Origin: Chryseobacterium sp. MYb264
GTDB lineage: Bacteria > Bacteroidota > Bacteroidia > Flavobacteriales > Weeksellaceae
Assembly: GCF_035974275.1 (NCBI RefSeq)
Contig: NZ_CP142422.1
Coordinates: 3,100,001 to 3,164,000, forward strand
Direction: 5' to 3'
Length of the DNA: 64,000 nucleotides
The notes beneath the pieces are model-generated. The model was not told where the DNA came from. It made no database searches and saw nothing but the letters and a program-made list of their open reading frames with translations. Made by a program: the position numbers and the translations under genes. Shown piece by piece: positions 9,943 to 17,487 of the stretch. Numbering within the stretch: position 1 is the stretch's first letter; each line of letters starts with the position of its first letter.

Positions 9943-10373
9943 TGGAAAATAAGTTACCAACATCTGACCAGAATTTTGTGGAAAGCTTAATTCCGCAAAG
10001 ATTTCCTTTTGTCATGGTAAACAGTATTGCATCATATTCTGAAACGCAATTAGTTTCAGGATTTGAAGTAAAAGAGGAAAATATTTTTGTTCAGGACGGA
10101 ATTTTTCAGGCTTCAGGCTTGGTAGAGCATCAGGCACAGAGCGTTGCTTTGCACACCGGTTACAAATATTATTTATTAGGAAAAGAAGCTCCCACAGGTT
10201 ATATTGGTGCTATCAAAACTTTTGAAGCAATACAATTACCGAAGTTGGGAGATAAACTAACTTCTGAAGTTTCTATTATTAATGAAATGATGGGAGTAAC
10301 TTTGGTTGATATTGTAACGAAGCTGAATGATGAGATTATTGCAAAATCTCAAATGAAAACAGTTGTAATGTAA
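9942..10373 (+). CDS. FabZ-like hotdog protein with the catalytic His replaced by Gln
   Basis: A 143-residue single hotdog domain. I place the start at the ATG that overlaps the darB stop (TAATG at 9940-9944); a longer frame from 9885 would run through darB and encode an unrelated leader. FabZ enzymes carry a catalytic His in a PHRYPF motif. Here the motif is IPQRFPFVM with Gln19 at that place, while the glutamate helix LVEHQAQ is kept. It may be a structural partner of the neighbouring hotdog protein, which keeps the His. In aryl polyene systems a heterodimeric dehydratase of this kind (ApeI:ApeP) is known. Confidence 0.75.
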   Translation: MENKLPTSDQNFVESLIPQRFPFVMVNSIASYSETQLVSGFEVKEENIFVQDGIFQASGLVEHQAQSVALHTGYKYYLLGKEAPTGYIGAIKTFEAIQLPKLGDKLTSEVSIINEMMGVTLVDIVTKLNDEIIAKSQMKTVVM

Positions 10374-10401
10374 TTATAAAACTGAAATTAATATCCAAGT
10401 T

Positions 10402-10434
10402 AAACCTCATAGGTTTTCGAAACCTATGAGGTTT
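10402..10434. repeat. 33-bp perfect palindrome built on AAACCTCATAGGTTT
   Basis: AAACCTCATAGGTTT is followed by TCG and by its inverse AAACCTATGAGGTTT. It lies in the 84-base gap between the two hotdog genes. A lone half-site with the same 15 bases occurs at 11312-11326. It may act as an mRNA hairpin between the genes, or be a dispersed palindromic repeat of this genome. No T-run follows, so it is not a typical terminator. Confidence 0.85.
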
Positions 10435-10457
10435 GTTAAGATAAAATTGAAATTTTA

Positions 10458-10901
10458 ATGGAAATCAAGGAAGAAAATATCATCAATATTCACAACTTTT
10501 TGCCGCATCGCGAACCGATGCTCATGGCAGATTATATTCTGGAGCTTACTCCGGAAAAAGTGATTACTTCCTTCGAAATAAAAGAAGATAATGTTTTTGT
10601 TCATGATCATAAGTTTGTTGAAGCGGGCTTGGTTGAAAATTTAGCTCAAACCTGCTCATCCATTCTCGGACAAAGTTTTTTCGAAAATCCTGATGCAGAT
10701 ACCAAAGTGATTGGTTTTATCACCAACATTAAAAAAATCGAAATTTTTGCATTACCGGAAGTGGGCAATAAAATTATTTCAAAAGCATCTTTGATTTCTC
10801 AGTTTGAAAACATCTGTAATATCTTCTGTGAGACCTTTATTAATGACGAGTTATTGATAAGAGCTGAAATTAATTTGTTTATCCAGGAAGTAAAACCTTA
10901 A
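10458..10901 (+). CDS. FabZ-like 3-hydroxyacyl-ACP dehydratase
   Basis: A 147-residue hotdog protein with FLPHREPMLM (His17 as catalytic candidate) and LVENLAQTCS carrying the helix glutamate. It resembles the preceding gene in length and layout (EIKEDNVFVHD versus EVKEENIFVQD), so the two look like old duplicates, of which this one keeps the catalytic His. The likely reaction is dehydration of 3-hydroxyacyl-ACP to trans-2-enoyl-ACP during polyene extension, possibly as a heterodimer with its neighbour. A short hairpin repeat lies upstream; four bases separate it from the next gene. Confidence 0.8.
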   Translation: MEIKEENIINIHNFLPHREPMLMADYILELTPEKVITSFEIKEDNVFVHDHKFVEAGLVENLAQTCSSILGQSFFENPDADTKVIGFITNIKKIEIFALPEVGNKIISKASLISQFENICNIFCETFINDELLIRAEINLFIQEVKP

Positions 10902-10904
10902 CCG

Positions 10905-11309
10905 ATGAAAAAACAGGACCTACCTCAGGACGAAAGCAATCTGAAGTCTGCCAATATGACGGAAGTTTTGTATGTGACTGATGAAAACAACAACTATACA
11001 ACGGCAAACAGTATTGGTTGGGATATTAAAAAAGCGGCTTTAGATGAATCTTTAGCGCTGATTAACGAAAGAATTGAAGAAGCCAGGCAAAATGTTGCCC
11101 ATCACATCGTAAGCCCGATTATTTATTTCATGGAACTGAATAAAATGGATCTACAGGTTCTTGCAGCCTATGTCGGAATGTGGCAATGGCGCGTTAAAAG
11201 ACACGCAAAACCAAAAATATTTAAAACATTAAGCGATTCTGTACTGAAAAAATATGCCGAGGCTTTCGGTATTTCAGTGGATGAACTAAAAAACTTCACC
11301 GGAAAATAA
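10905..11309 (+). CDS. Small protein with a Cro/XRE-like helix-turn-helix end
   Basis: A 134-residue protein without signal peptide or membrane segment. Residues ~80-134 read MDLQVLAAYVGMWQWRVKRH followed later by LKKYAEAFGISVDELKNF, which has the layout of a Cro/XRE DNA-binding domain (a turn after VLAAYVGM and the closing AEAFGISVDEL helix). The N-terminal 75 residues have no recognisable family and look partly helical. It sits inside the biosynthetic operon, four bases after a hotdog gene. A regulatory role is possible, but the proposed recognition helix MWQWRVKRH is unusual, so DNA binding is uncertain. Confidence 0.55.
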   Translation: MKKQDLPQDESNLKSANMTEVLYVTDENNNYTTANSIGWDIKKAALDESLALINERIEEARQNVAHHIVSPIIYFMELNKMDLQVLAAYVGMWQWRVKRHAKPKIFKTLSDSVLKKYAEAFGISVDELKNFTGK

Positions 11310-11311
11310 TT

Positions 11312-11326
11312 AAACCTCATAGGTTT
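11312..11326. repeat. Single copy of the AAACCTCATAGGTTT repeat unit
   Basis: The 15 bases are identical to the left arm of the palindrome at 10402-10434, but the inverse arm is missing here. It lies two bases after the HTH-like gene's stop codon. It looks like a remnant or half-copy of the same dispersed repeat. Confidence 0.75.
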
Positions 11327-11362
11327 AGCAAATTTATCCGGGATAAAAAGAGAAAGCTAGGA

Positions 11363-12358
11363 ATGAAACTTAATTTTGAACACCATCAAACCGCGCATTG
11401 CGAAAACGGTGTTGCCTCCAATCTATTATTAAACAAAGGGTTAAAACTCAGCGAACCAATGATCTTCGGAATTGGTTCCGGGCTGTTCTTTGTATATCTC
11501 CCTTTTTTAAAAGTAAACTTTGCTCCGGGTTTCAGCTATCGTCCGATGCCGGGTGCTATTTTCAGCAAGGCAGCAAAAAGACTGGGAATTAAAATTAAAA
11601 GAGAAAAATTTTCAAATCCCGCTGAGGCTCAAAAGGCTTTGGAGAGAAATTTAGATCAAAATATCCCTACAGGTTTACAGGTTGGTGTTTTCAACCTAAC
11701 CTATTTTCCTGAAGAATATAAATTCCATTTCAATGCCCACAATTTGGTGGTTTACGGAAAAGAAGACGGTAAATTCCTGATCAGCGATCCTGTGATGGAT
11801 TATGTGACGACTCTTTCCGAGGCTGAACTGGAAAAAGTAAGATATGCCAAAGGCGCACTGCCTCCCAAAGGTCATATGTACTACCCTACTTACATTCCTG
11901 AGCATGTAAATTTGGAAGAAGCAATAAAAAAAGGAATTAAGGATACCTGTAAAAATATGTTGGCTCCCGTTCCGATCATTGGGGTAAAAGCCATGCGTTG
12001 GGTCGCTAAAAACATCCCGAAATGGGCCGATAAAAAAGGAACGAAAGTTACCAATCATTATTTGGGGCAGCTGATCAGAATGCAGGAAGAAATAGGAACC
12101 GGCGGTGGCGGTTTCAGGTTTATTTATGGTGCATTTTTACAGGAAGCCGCTGTGATTCTTAAAAATGATCAATTGAAAGAATTATCCAAAGAAATTACAA
12201 CAATTGGAGATCTTTGGAGAGATTTTGCGGTGGATATCGCAAGGGTGTATAAAAACAGAAACTCGAAAAGTGACATTTATAATCAACTGTCAAAAACGAT
12301 GCTTCATATTGCAGATCTGGAAGAAGCTTTCTATAAAAAACTGAGAAAAGCGATCTAA
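11363..12358 (+). CDS. BtrH-like cysteine acyltransferase
   Basis: A 331-residue soluble protein whose N-terminal ~150 residues have the BtrH/C39-like layout: Cys13 in HQTAHCENGVAS, His126 in FHFNAHNLVVYG and Asp142 in FLISDPVMDY form a plausible Cys-His-Asp set. The C-terminal half is helical (QEEIGTGGGGFRFIYGAFLQ) as in the BtrH companion domain. BtrH of butirosin synthesis moves an acyl chain from an acyl carrier protein to an amine acceptor. By analogy this protein could move the aryl polyene from ACP to the resorcinol and form the ester; that is inference. The ABC ATPase gene follows with no gap. Confidence 0.75.
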   Translation: MKLNFEHHQTAHCENGVASNLLLNKGLKLSEPMIFGIGSGLFFVYLPFLKVNFAPGFSYRPMPGAIFSKAAKRLGIKIKREKFSNPAEAQKALERNLDQNIPTGLQVGVFNLTYFPEEYKFHFNAHNLVVYGKEDGKFLISDPVMDYVTTLSEAELEKVRYAKGALPPKGHMYYPTYIPEHVNLEEAIKKGIKDTCKNMLAPVPIIGVKAMRWVAKNIPKWADKKGTKVTNHYLGQLIRMQEEIGTGGGGFRFIYGAFLQEAAVILKNDQLKELSKEITTIGDLWRDFAVDIARVYKNRNSKSDIYNQLSKTMLHIADLEEAFYKKLRKAI

Positions 12359-13114
12359 ATGGAAAACTTAATTGAGATTAAAAATTTATATAAAAAATAT
12401 AAAAGTGCAGAAGAATTTTCTGTAAATGACATCTCGCTGACTATTGAAAAAGACGAAATCTACGGAATTCTTGGTCCCAACGGAGCAGGAAAAACAACAT
12501 TGATTTCCATGCTTTCAGGATTGGTAAAACCGACTTCCGGAAGCTTTAAAATCAACGGATTATCTCCTCAGAAAGATGGTTTTAAACTAAGACAGATCAT
12601 TGGAATTGTTCCTCAGGAATACGCTTTATATCCAACTTTAACAGCTAAAGAAAATTTAATGTATTTCGGCAGTCTTTATGGTTTAAGTCATAAAAATTTA
12701 AAGAAAGCCATTGACGAATCTTTGGAGATCATGGGTTTATCAAAATTCGCTGACAAAAAAGTAGAACAGTTCTCAGGAGGAATGAAGCGCCGTTGCAATC
12801 TGATTGCCGGAACGCTGCACAATCCGAAAGTTTTATTTTTGGATGAACCCACGGTCGGCGTTGATGTTCAGTCTAAAAAAGCTATTATTGATTATCTTTT
12901 CGATCTAAACAAACAGGGAACCTGCATTATTTATACTTCTCACCATCTTTCGGAAGCGGAAGAATTTTGCACCAAAATTGCCATCATCGATCACGGGAAA
13001 ATCCATGCAGTCGGAACCCCTGAAGAATTGGTGAACAGAGTGGCAAGTGCCGAAAACTTAGAAGATGTTTTCATTTCATTAACCGGAAAAGAATTAAGAG
13101 ATGTTGTGGTATAA
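12359..13114 (+). CDS. ABC transporter ATP-binding protein
   Basis: A 251-residue ABC ATPase: Walker A GPNGAGKT at residues 39-46, Q-loop VPQEYALY, signature FSGGMKRR, Walker B VLFLDEPTVGVD and an H-loop in YTSHHLSEAEE. The DrrA/CcmA-like type pairs with ABC-2 permeases. The permease gene overlaps its end by 14 bases, so the two are translationally coupled. It would power export of the pigment or of a precursor lipid across the inner membrane. Confidence 0.9.
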   Translation: MENLIEIKNLYKKYKSAEEFSVNDISLTIEKDEIYGILGPNGAGKTTLISMLSGLVKPTSGSFKINGLSPQKDGFKLRQIIGIVPQEYALYPTLTAKENLMYFGSLYGLSHKNLKKAIDESLEIMGLSKFADKKVEQFSGGMKRRCNLIAGTLHNPKVLFLDEPTVGVDVQSKKAIIDYLFDLNKQGTCIIYTSHHLSEAEEFCTKIAIIDHGKIHAVGTPEELVNRVASAENLEDVFISLTGKELRDVVV

Positions 13115-14369
13115 ATTGTGGAGAAGTTTCGTTAAGGAAGTCCTATTGCTTAAAAGAGATATCGGAGGAATTGTGATTATTTTCGTGATGCCTTTATTGT
13201 TAATTGTCACGATAACGTTGATTCAGGACTCCACTTTCAGAAACCTTGAAGGCTCAAAAATTCCGATTATCTTCATCGATAAAGATCAATCTGAAATTTC
13301 AAAGAATATAAAACAGGAGCTTGAAAACAGCAAAACGTTCGAGCTGTTGACCAATTATAATGAAAAATCAGCCCAGGAAGCTGTTTTCGGAGGAGATTAT
13401 CAGATGGCCATTGTCATCCCTGAAAATTTAACTAAAGATTTAAACTCAAATATAGAATCCAAGGTTCAGACCATCGTAAGCTCGTTTGGCTTGGAAGAAA
13501 ATTCAGGAAAAGTTCAGATTCCGCCTGTAAAAGCTAAGGATATTCATTTATATTTTGACCCTGCAACAAATATAGGCTTCAAAAACAATGTGATGAATTC
13601 CGTGAACAAAATGGTTTTTGAGATCGAAAATAAAAAGATTTATAAAGCTTTTCAGGATCAATTGGGAACCACGGAAAATCTTGAGGAAAGTAAAAATTTA
13701 ATCAGTTTTAAAGAAATTACCCCTAAAAAAGGGAAGATTGAAGCCATTCCGAATTCCGTTCAGCACAACGTTCCTGCCTGGGCATTGTTTGCCATTTTCT
13801 TTATTGTGGTGCCTTTGTCCATCAATTTAGTCAAAGAAAAAAGCCAGGGAACCAGCGTGAGGGCAAGAATCAGTCCGACACCGTATTTTATCCATATTTT
13901 AGGAAAAACATTTACGTATTTAATCATCTGTATCATTCAGTTTTTGCTAATGGTTGCAGTGGGCATCTACCTTTTCCCTTATATGGATTTACCGCAGTTT
14001 GATGTTACAGGAAAGATGTTTCCGCTTATTGTGGTGACCCTATTTTCAGGATTAGCCGCGATTGGATTCGGTGTTTTATTGGGAACCATTGCCGATACTC
14101 AGGAACAGTCTGCACCTTTTGGAGCAACTTCCGTCGTGGTTTTGGCCGCCATTGGCGGAATCTGGGTTCCGGTATTTTTAATGCCTGAATTTATGCAGAA
14201 TATTGCAAAATTCTCTCCAATGAATTGGGGATTAAACGCTTATTACGACATTATTTTAAGAAACAGCGGAATCGGCGGAATTGCTAAAGAATTGACTTTC
14301 TTATTTTTATTTTATCTTGCCATGGTCGGCATCTCATTGATTTACGAAAAAAAACAGCATGCAGTCTAA
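13101..14369 (+). CDS. ABC-2 type transporter permease
   Basis: A 422-residue ABC-2 permease with one N-terminal helix (residues ~20-45), a large extracytoplasmic domain (~45-225) and a five-helix block from about 228 to 415. The motif-like stretches SINLVKEKSQGTSVRARISP and GIWVPVFLMPEFMQNIAKFSPMNW are typical of drug/lipid exporters of this class. It follows the ATPase with a 14-base overlap and overlaps the thioesterase start by 11 bases, so it belongs to the operon. Confidence 0.88.
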   Translation: MLWYKLWRSFVKEVLLLKRDIGGIVIIFVMPLLLIVTITLIQDSTFRNLEGSKIPIIFIDKDQSEISKNIKQELENSKTFELLTNYNEKSAQEAVFGGDYQMAIVIPENLTKDLNSNIESKVQTIVSSFGLEENSGKVQIPPVKAKDIHLYFDPATNIGFKNNVMNSVNKMVFEIENKKIYKAFQDQLGTTENLEESKNLISFKEITPKKGKIEAIPNSVQHNVPAWALFAIFFIVVPLSINLVKEKSQGTSVRARISPTPYFIHILGKTFTYLIICIIQFLLMVAVGIYLFPYMDLPQFDVTGKMFPLIVVTLFSGLAAIGFGVLLGTIADTQEQSAPFGATSVVVLAAIGGIWVPVFLMPEFMQNIAKFSPMNWGLNAYYDIILRNSGIGGIAKELTFLFLFYLAMVGISLIYEKKQHAV

Positions 14370-14781
14370 AGATTTAACTTGTACAGAAGAAGTCCGCGTA
14401 AGATTCAACGAAACAGATCCCTTGGGAATTGTTTGGCATGGACATTACATCGTGTATTTTGAGGACGGCAGAGAAGCTTTCGGCAGACAGCACGGTTTGA
14501 CCTATCTTGACATTCAAAAAGCGGGTTATGTTACGCCAATTGTAAAAAGCACTTGCGAACATTTTCTTCCCTTAAAATATGGTGAAACCTTCAAAATTGT
14601 AACGACTTTTGTGAATTCCACTTCAGCGAAATTAATTTACAAATACGAGCTTTTTAACGAAGAAAATAAATTAGTCTGTTCAGGAGAAACCATTCAGGTT
14701 TTCTTGGATTCCGACAATAATTTATGTTTGTATAATCCTGAGTTTTTTCAGGCATGGAAAGATAAAATGGGATTATCATGA
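14359..14781 (+). CDS. 4-hydroxybenzoyl-CoA-thioesterase-family acyl thioesterase
   Basis: A 140-residue hotdog protein with RFNETDPLGIVWHGHYIVYFEDGRE, in which Asp20 and the His-Tyr pair match the DxxGxVxHxxY active site of 4HBT/YbgC thioesterases. It could release acyl-CoA or acyl-ACP intermediates or edit stalled ones. Its start overlaps the permease gene, and its stop overlaps the following ketosynthase start (ATGA). Similar thioesterases occur in aryl polyene clusters. Confidence 0.85.
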   Translation: MQSKDLTCTEEVRVRFNETDPLGIVWHGHYIVYFEDGREAFGRQHGLTYLDIQKAGYVTPIVKSTCEHFLPLKYGETFKIVTTFVNSTSAKLIYKYELFNEENKLVCSGETIQVFLDSDNNLCLYNPEFFQAWKDKMGLS

Positions 14782-15926
14782 GGAAGGAAATTTATATCAC
14801 TGATTACAACTGCGTCACGCCTTTAGGTTTTGATGTTTCTTCAAACTGGAAGGCTCTTTTGGAAGGAAAATCCGGCGTCGCTTTACATAAAATCATCGAA
14901 AATCAGGAGCCTTTTTATGCTTCGAGGATTGATTCTGAAAAACTGAATGAAGAATTTAATAAATTCTTCAACTCCGTTCAGAAAGACAATCAGGATTTCA
15001 CAAGGCTTGAAAAAATGTTTTTATTAAGCTTAAAACCTTTAATTGAAAAACATCCCATTTCAGATGAAACAGCCTTTATTTTATCGACAACAAAAGGAAA
15101 TATCAGCTTATTAAAAAATCAAAATGCTTTACCGGAAGGTGTTTTTCTTTCCAATTTAGCCCAGAAAATAGCTGATTTTTTCGGATTTAAAACAAAACCG
15201 ATTGTTGTTTCCAATGCCTGCGTTTCGGGAGTTATGGCAATTGCTGTGGCGAAAAATATAATTCAGGCTGGAAAATATAAAGACGCATTTGTCATTGCCG
15301 GAGACGAAATTTCCGAGTTTGTGATTTCAGGTTTCAATTCTTTTCAAGCGATTGGAACAGAAATTTGCAAACCTTATGACAAAAACCGTGACGGAATCAA
15401 TATTGGTGAAGCAACTGCAGCGGTTTATATAACCTCTGAATCAAATAAAAACGAAAAATTTAGTTTTAAAATTTTAGGAGACTCAGCCATCAACGATGCT
15501 AATCATATTTCCGGTCCATCAAGAACAGGTGACGGATTATTTGCCAGCATCAAAAATGCAATGATAGAAGCCAAAGTTCCTGTAGAAAAAATAGATTTTA
15601 TTTCTGCACACGGAACAGCTACGATATATAATGACGAAATGGAAGCCATCGCTTTCAACAGAATGGAATTGCAAAATGTTCCTCTGAACAGTATGAAGGG
15701 CTATTATGGTCACTGCTTGGGAGCTTCGGGATTGTTGGAAAGTATTATTTCAATGGAATCTGCTCTAAATAATATATTAATTCCATCAAAAAATTTCGAA
15801 GAAACGGGAACTTCGCAATCTTTGAATATCATTAAAGAAAATCAACCTGCAGAAATAAAATATATTTTGAAAACAGCATCAGGTTTTGGAGGGTGTAATG
15901 CAGCAATTGTTTTGGAAAAATGCTGA
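14778..15926 (+). CDS. Beta-ketoacyl-ACP synthase (KAS I/II type)
   Basis: A 382-residue ketosynthase with the complete triad: Cys148 in SNACVSGVMA, His278 in SAHGTATIYND and His312 in GYYGHCLGASG. It is a little shorter than standard FabF. It would carry out one of the condensations of polyene or starter-unit extension. The start overlaps the thioesterase stop by four bases. A toxin-antitoxin pair follows, which separates it from the other ketosynthases of the arm. Confidence 0.88.
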   Translation: MRKEIYITDYNCVTPLGFDVSSNWKALLEGKSGVALHKIIENQEPFYASRIDSEKLNEEFNKFFNSVQKDNQDFTRLEKMFLLSLKPLIEKHPISDETAFILSTTKGNISLLKNQNALPEGVFLSNLAQKIADFFGFKTKPIVVSNACVSGVMAIAVAKNIIQAGKYKDAFVIAGDEISEFVISGFNSFQAIGTEICKPYDKNRDGINIGEATAAVYITSESNKNEKFSFKILGDSAINDANHISGPSRTGDGLFASIKNAMIEAKVPVEKIDFISAHGTATIYNDEMEAIAFNRMELQNVPLNSMKGYYGHCLGASGLLESIISMESALNNILIPSKNFEETGTSQSLNIIKENQPAEIKYILKTASGFGGCNAAIVLEKC

Positions 15927-15965
15927 AAATAATTTTGTAATTTTATAGAATTAAAGTTTTAGGAA

Positions 15966-16208
15966 ATGGAATCTACTGTAGACATCAGAAAAAGAATTCA
16001 CGAGTTCATTGATATTGCCGATGAAAGGATTTTGCGAATCATCAACGGAATCATCGATGTTGAGGAGCAGGAAGATAATTATCCTGCTGTTCCGGATTGG
16101 TACTACGAAAAGCTCGAACTTGAAAGAGAGAAACACTTAAAAGGCGAAACTCCCTCATATACTTGGGAAGAAGTGAAGCAAAGATTGATGAAGGATTATG
16201 ACTTATAA
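15966..16208 (+). CDS. Putative antitoxin of a ParE-like toxin-antitoxin pair
   Basis: An 80-residue charged protein (MESTVDIRKRIHEFIDIADERILRI...) ending in EREKHLKGETPSYTWEEVKQ, a tail common in Bacteroidota addiction-module antitoxins. It has no obvious DNA-binding motif. Its end overlaps the toxin gene by 11 bases. It lies inside the pigment operon. Confidence 0.7.
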   Translation: MESTVDIRKRIHEFIDIADERILRIINGIIDVEEQEDNYPAVPDWYYEKLELEREKHLKGETPSYTWEEVKQRLMKDYDL

Positions 16209-16485
16209 ATTAATTTTAAAGTCAAGAGCTCACATTGATTTAGCAGAAGCAATTGAATATTACCAAAGTAAAAGAAAAGGTTTAGGTAATAAATTTCTGA
16301 AATGTATTCACAAGTTTTTTGACAGAATTGCCAAAAATCCTCTCCATTATTCTTTAAAAAGCAATAATTTTCGTGAGGCATATATCCAAAAATTCCCTTA
16401 CGTCATTATCTATGAAGTTATAGAGAATGAAATTGTTGTGTTTTCTGTTTTCAACACGCACCAAAATCCAACGAAAAAGCCTTAA
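16198..16485 (+). CDS. RelE/ParE-family toxin
   Basis: A 95-residue basic protein with the RelE/ParE plan: a helical N-terminus SRAHIDLAEAIEYYQSKRKGLG, then FFDRIAKNPLHY, then the strands FREAYIQKFPYVIIYEV and EIVVFSVFNTHQNP. It would inhibit gyrase or cleave mRNA, depending on subclass; the sequence does not decide this. It is translationally coupled to the upstream antitoxin. Insertion between two ketosynthase-type genes makes it a likely later addition to the cluster. Confidence 0.8.
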   Translation: MTYKLILKSRAHIDLAEAIEYYQSKRKGLGNKFLKCIHKFFDRIAKNPLHYSLKSNNFREAYIQKFPYVIIYEVIENEIVVFSVFNTHQNPTKKP

Positions 16486-16494
16486 ACTTTATTA

Positions 16495-17034
16495 ATGAAG
16501 AAAACAGACATTTGCACCATAGAAAATTCAAAAATCGTTCTCAATAATGAGGTTATTTTTGAAACTCAAACCGAAAATTTTTCAGATTTTGCGAAAGAAG
16601 CCTATAAAAGTTTAGAACTGAATTATCCAAAATTTCATAAAATGGATCATCTTAGCAAACTCGCTTTCCTCGCTTCTGAAATGATTTTAAAAGATGAAGA
16701 TCACAGCAGAACCGCTTTGGTTTTTGCCAATAAATCATCCAGTTTAGATACTGATTTTAAATATCAGGAAAGCATCAATTCTCAGGAAAATTATTTCCCG
16801 AGTCCTGCCGTTTTCGTCTATACTTTGCCTAATATTTGTGTGGGTGAAATCAGCATCAGACACAAAATGCAGACAGAGAATGCTTTTTTTGTTTTAGACG
16901 AATTTGATGAAAATTTTTTAAAAAGCTACTCAGAACAGATTTTACAGTCGGGAAAGGCTGATAAAGTGGTATGTGGCTGGGTAGAACTATATCAGGAAAG
17001 TTATAATGCTTTCGTATATTTGCTGACTACGTAA
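16495..17034 (+). CDS. Ketosynthase-like half protein without catalytic residues
   Basis: A 179-residue protein with the pattern of a thiolase-fold N-terminal half: [18 protein letters not shown], then [15 protein letters not shown] and [26 protein letters not shown]. It ends with [24 protein letters not shown], like the strand that follows the nucleophile elbow. No Cys-containing elbow and no HGT or GH motifs are present, so it is probably not catalytic. It may be a scaffold or partner of another KS, or a remnant. The gene is tight between the toxin gene (9 bases) and a repeat tract ahead of the ACP. Confidence 0.65.
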   Translation: MKKTDICTIENSKIVLNNEVIFETQTENFSDFAKEAYKSLELNYPKFHKMDHLSKLAFLASEMILKDEDHSRTALVFANKSSSLDTDFKYQESINSQENYFPSPAVFVYTLPNICVGEISIRHKMQTENAFFVLDEFDENFLKSYSEQILQSGKADKVVCGWVELYQESYNAFVYLLTT

Positions 17035-17089
17035 TATAACAATATAAAAATGTACTAGTTTACCAATTTTTAAATAACACTAATAACTA

Positions 17090-17117
17090 TTGTTACATTG
17101 GTACATTGGTACATTAT
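17090..17117. repeat. AT-rich tandem repeat with TACATTGG units, upstream of ACP
   Basis: The run TTACATTGGTACATTGG continues into TACATTATAAA, three 8-base units in tandem. A longer, imperfect tract of the same units lies on the other side of the ACP gene. See also the tracts around the second ACP. Confidence 0.8.
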
Positions 17118-17132
17118 AAATGAAATTTATTT

Positions 17133-17390
17133 ATGGAAAACTTAAAAGAAGAATTAAAACACAAAATCGTTGAAGTCCTTAATCTTGAAGACGTTGCAGT
17201 AGAAGAAATCAAAGATACAGATCCTTTATTCGGAGGTGGTCTTGGTTTGGATTCTATCGACGCTTTAGAATTGATCGTTCTTTTGGATAAAGAATACGGA
17301 ATAAAATTAGCCGATCCGAAGAAAGGAAAAGAAATTTTCTCTTCTATCGACACGATGGCGAAATTCATTGAAGAAAACAGAACAAAATAA
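17133..17390 (+). CDS. Acyl carrier protein
   Basis: An 85-residue acidic ACP with GGGLGLDSIDALEL; Ser41 is the phosphopantetheine attachment site. It lies between two short tandem-repeat tracts. Next to ketosynthases of the KS and CLF type, it is the likely carrier of the growing aryl polyene. The GGLGLDSID motif is typical of specialised aryl polyene ACPs rather than housekeeping AcpP. A second ACP lies at 29229. Confidence 0.9.
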   Translation: MENLKEELKHKIVEVLNLEDVAVEEIKDTDPLFGGGLGLDSIDALELIVLLDKEYGIKLADPKKGKEIFSSIDTMAKFIEENRTK

Positions 17391-17399
17391 ATTAATCTA

Positions 17400-17483
17400 A
17401 CAATGTATCAATTGAACAGTGTAACAATATTGGTACATTGCTAAATTGATACATTGATACATTGGTACATTGGTACATTATTA
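17400..17483. repeat. AT-rich imperfect tandem repeat of ACATTGRT-like units, downstream of ACP
   Basis: This stretch of about 84 bases repeats 8-9-base units: acaatgtatc, aattgaacagtg, gtacattgc, gatacattg, gatacattgg, gtacattgg, gtacatt. It lies between the ACP stop and the ketosynthase start at 17488. With the tract at 17090 it brackets the ACP. Confidence 0.8.
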
Positions 17484-17487
17484 AGAA

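Noticed and set aside
17090-17483. Possible CRISPR array around the first ACP
   Set aside because: The units are 8-9 bases, tandem and without unique spacers, and no cas gene is present in the window.
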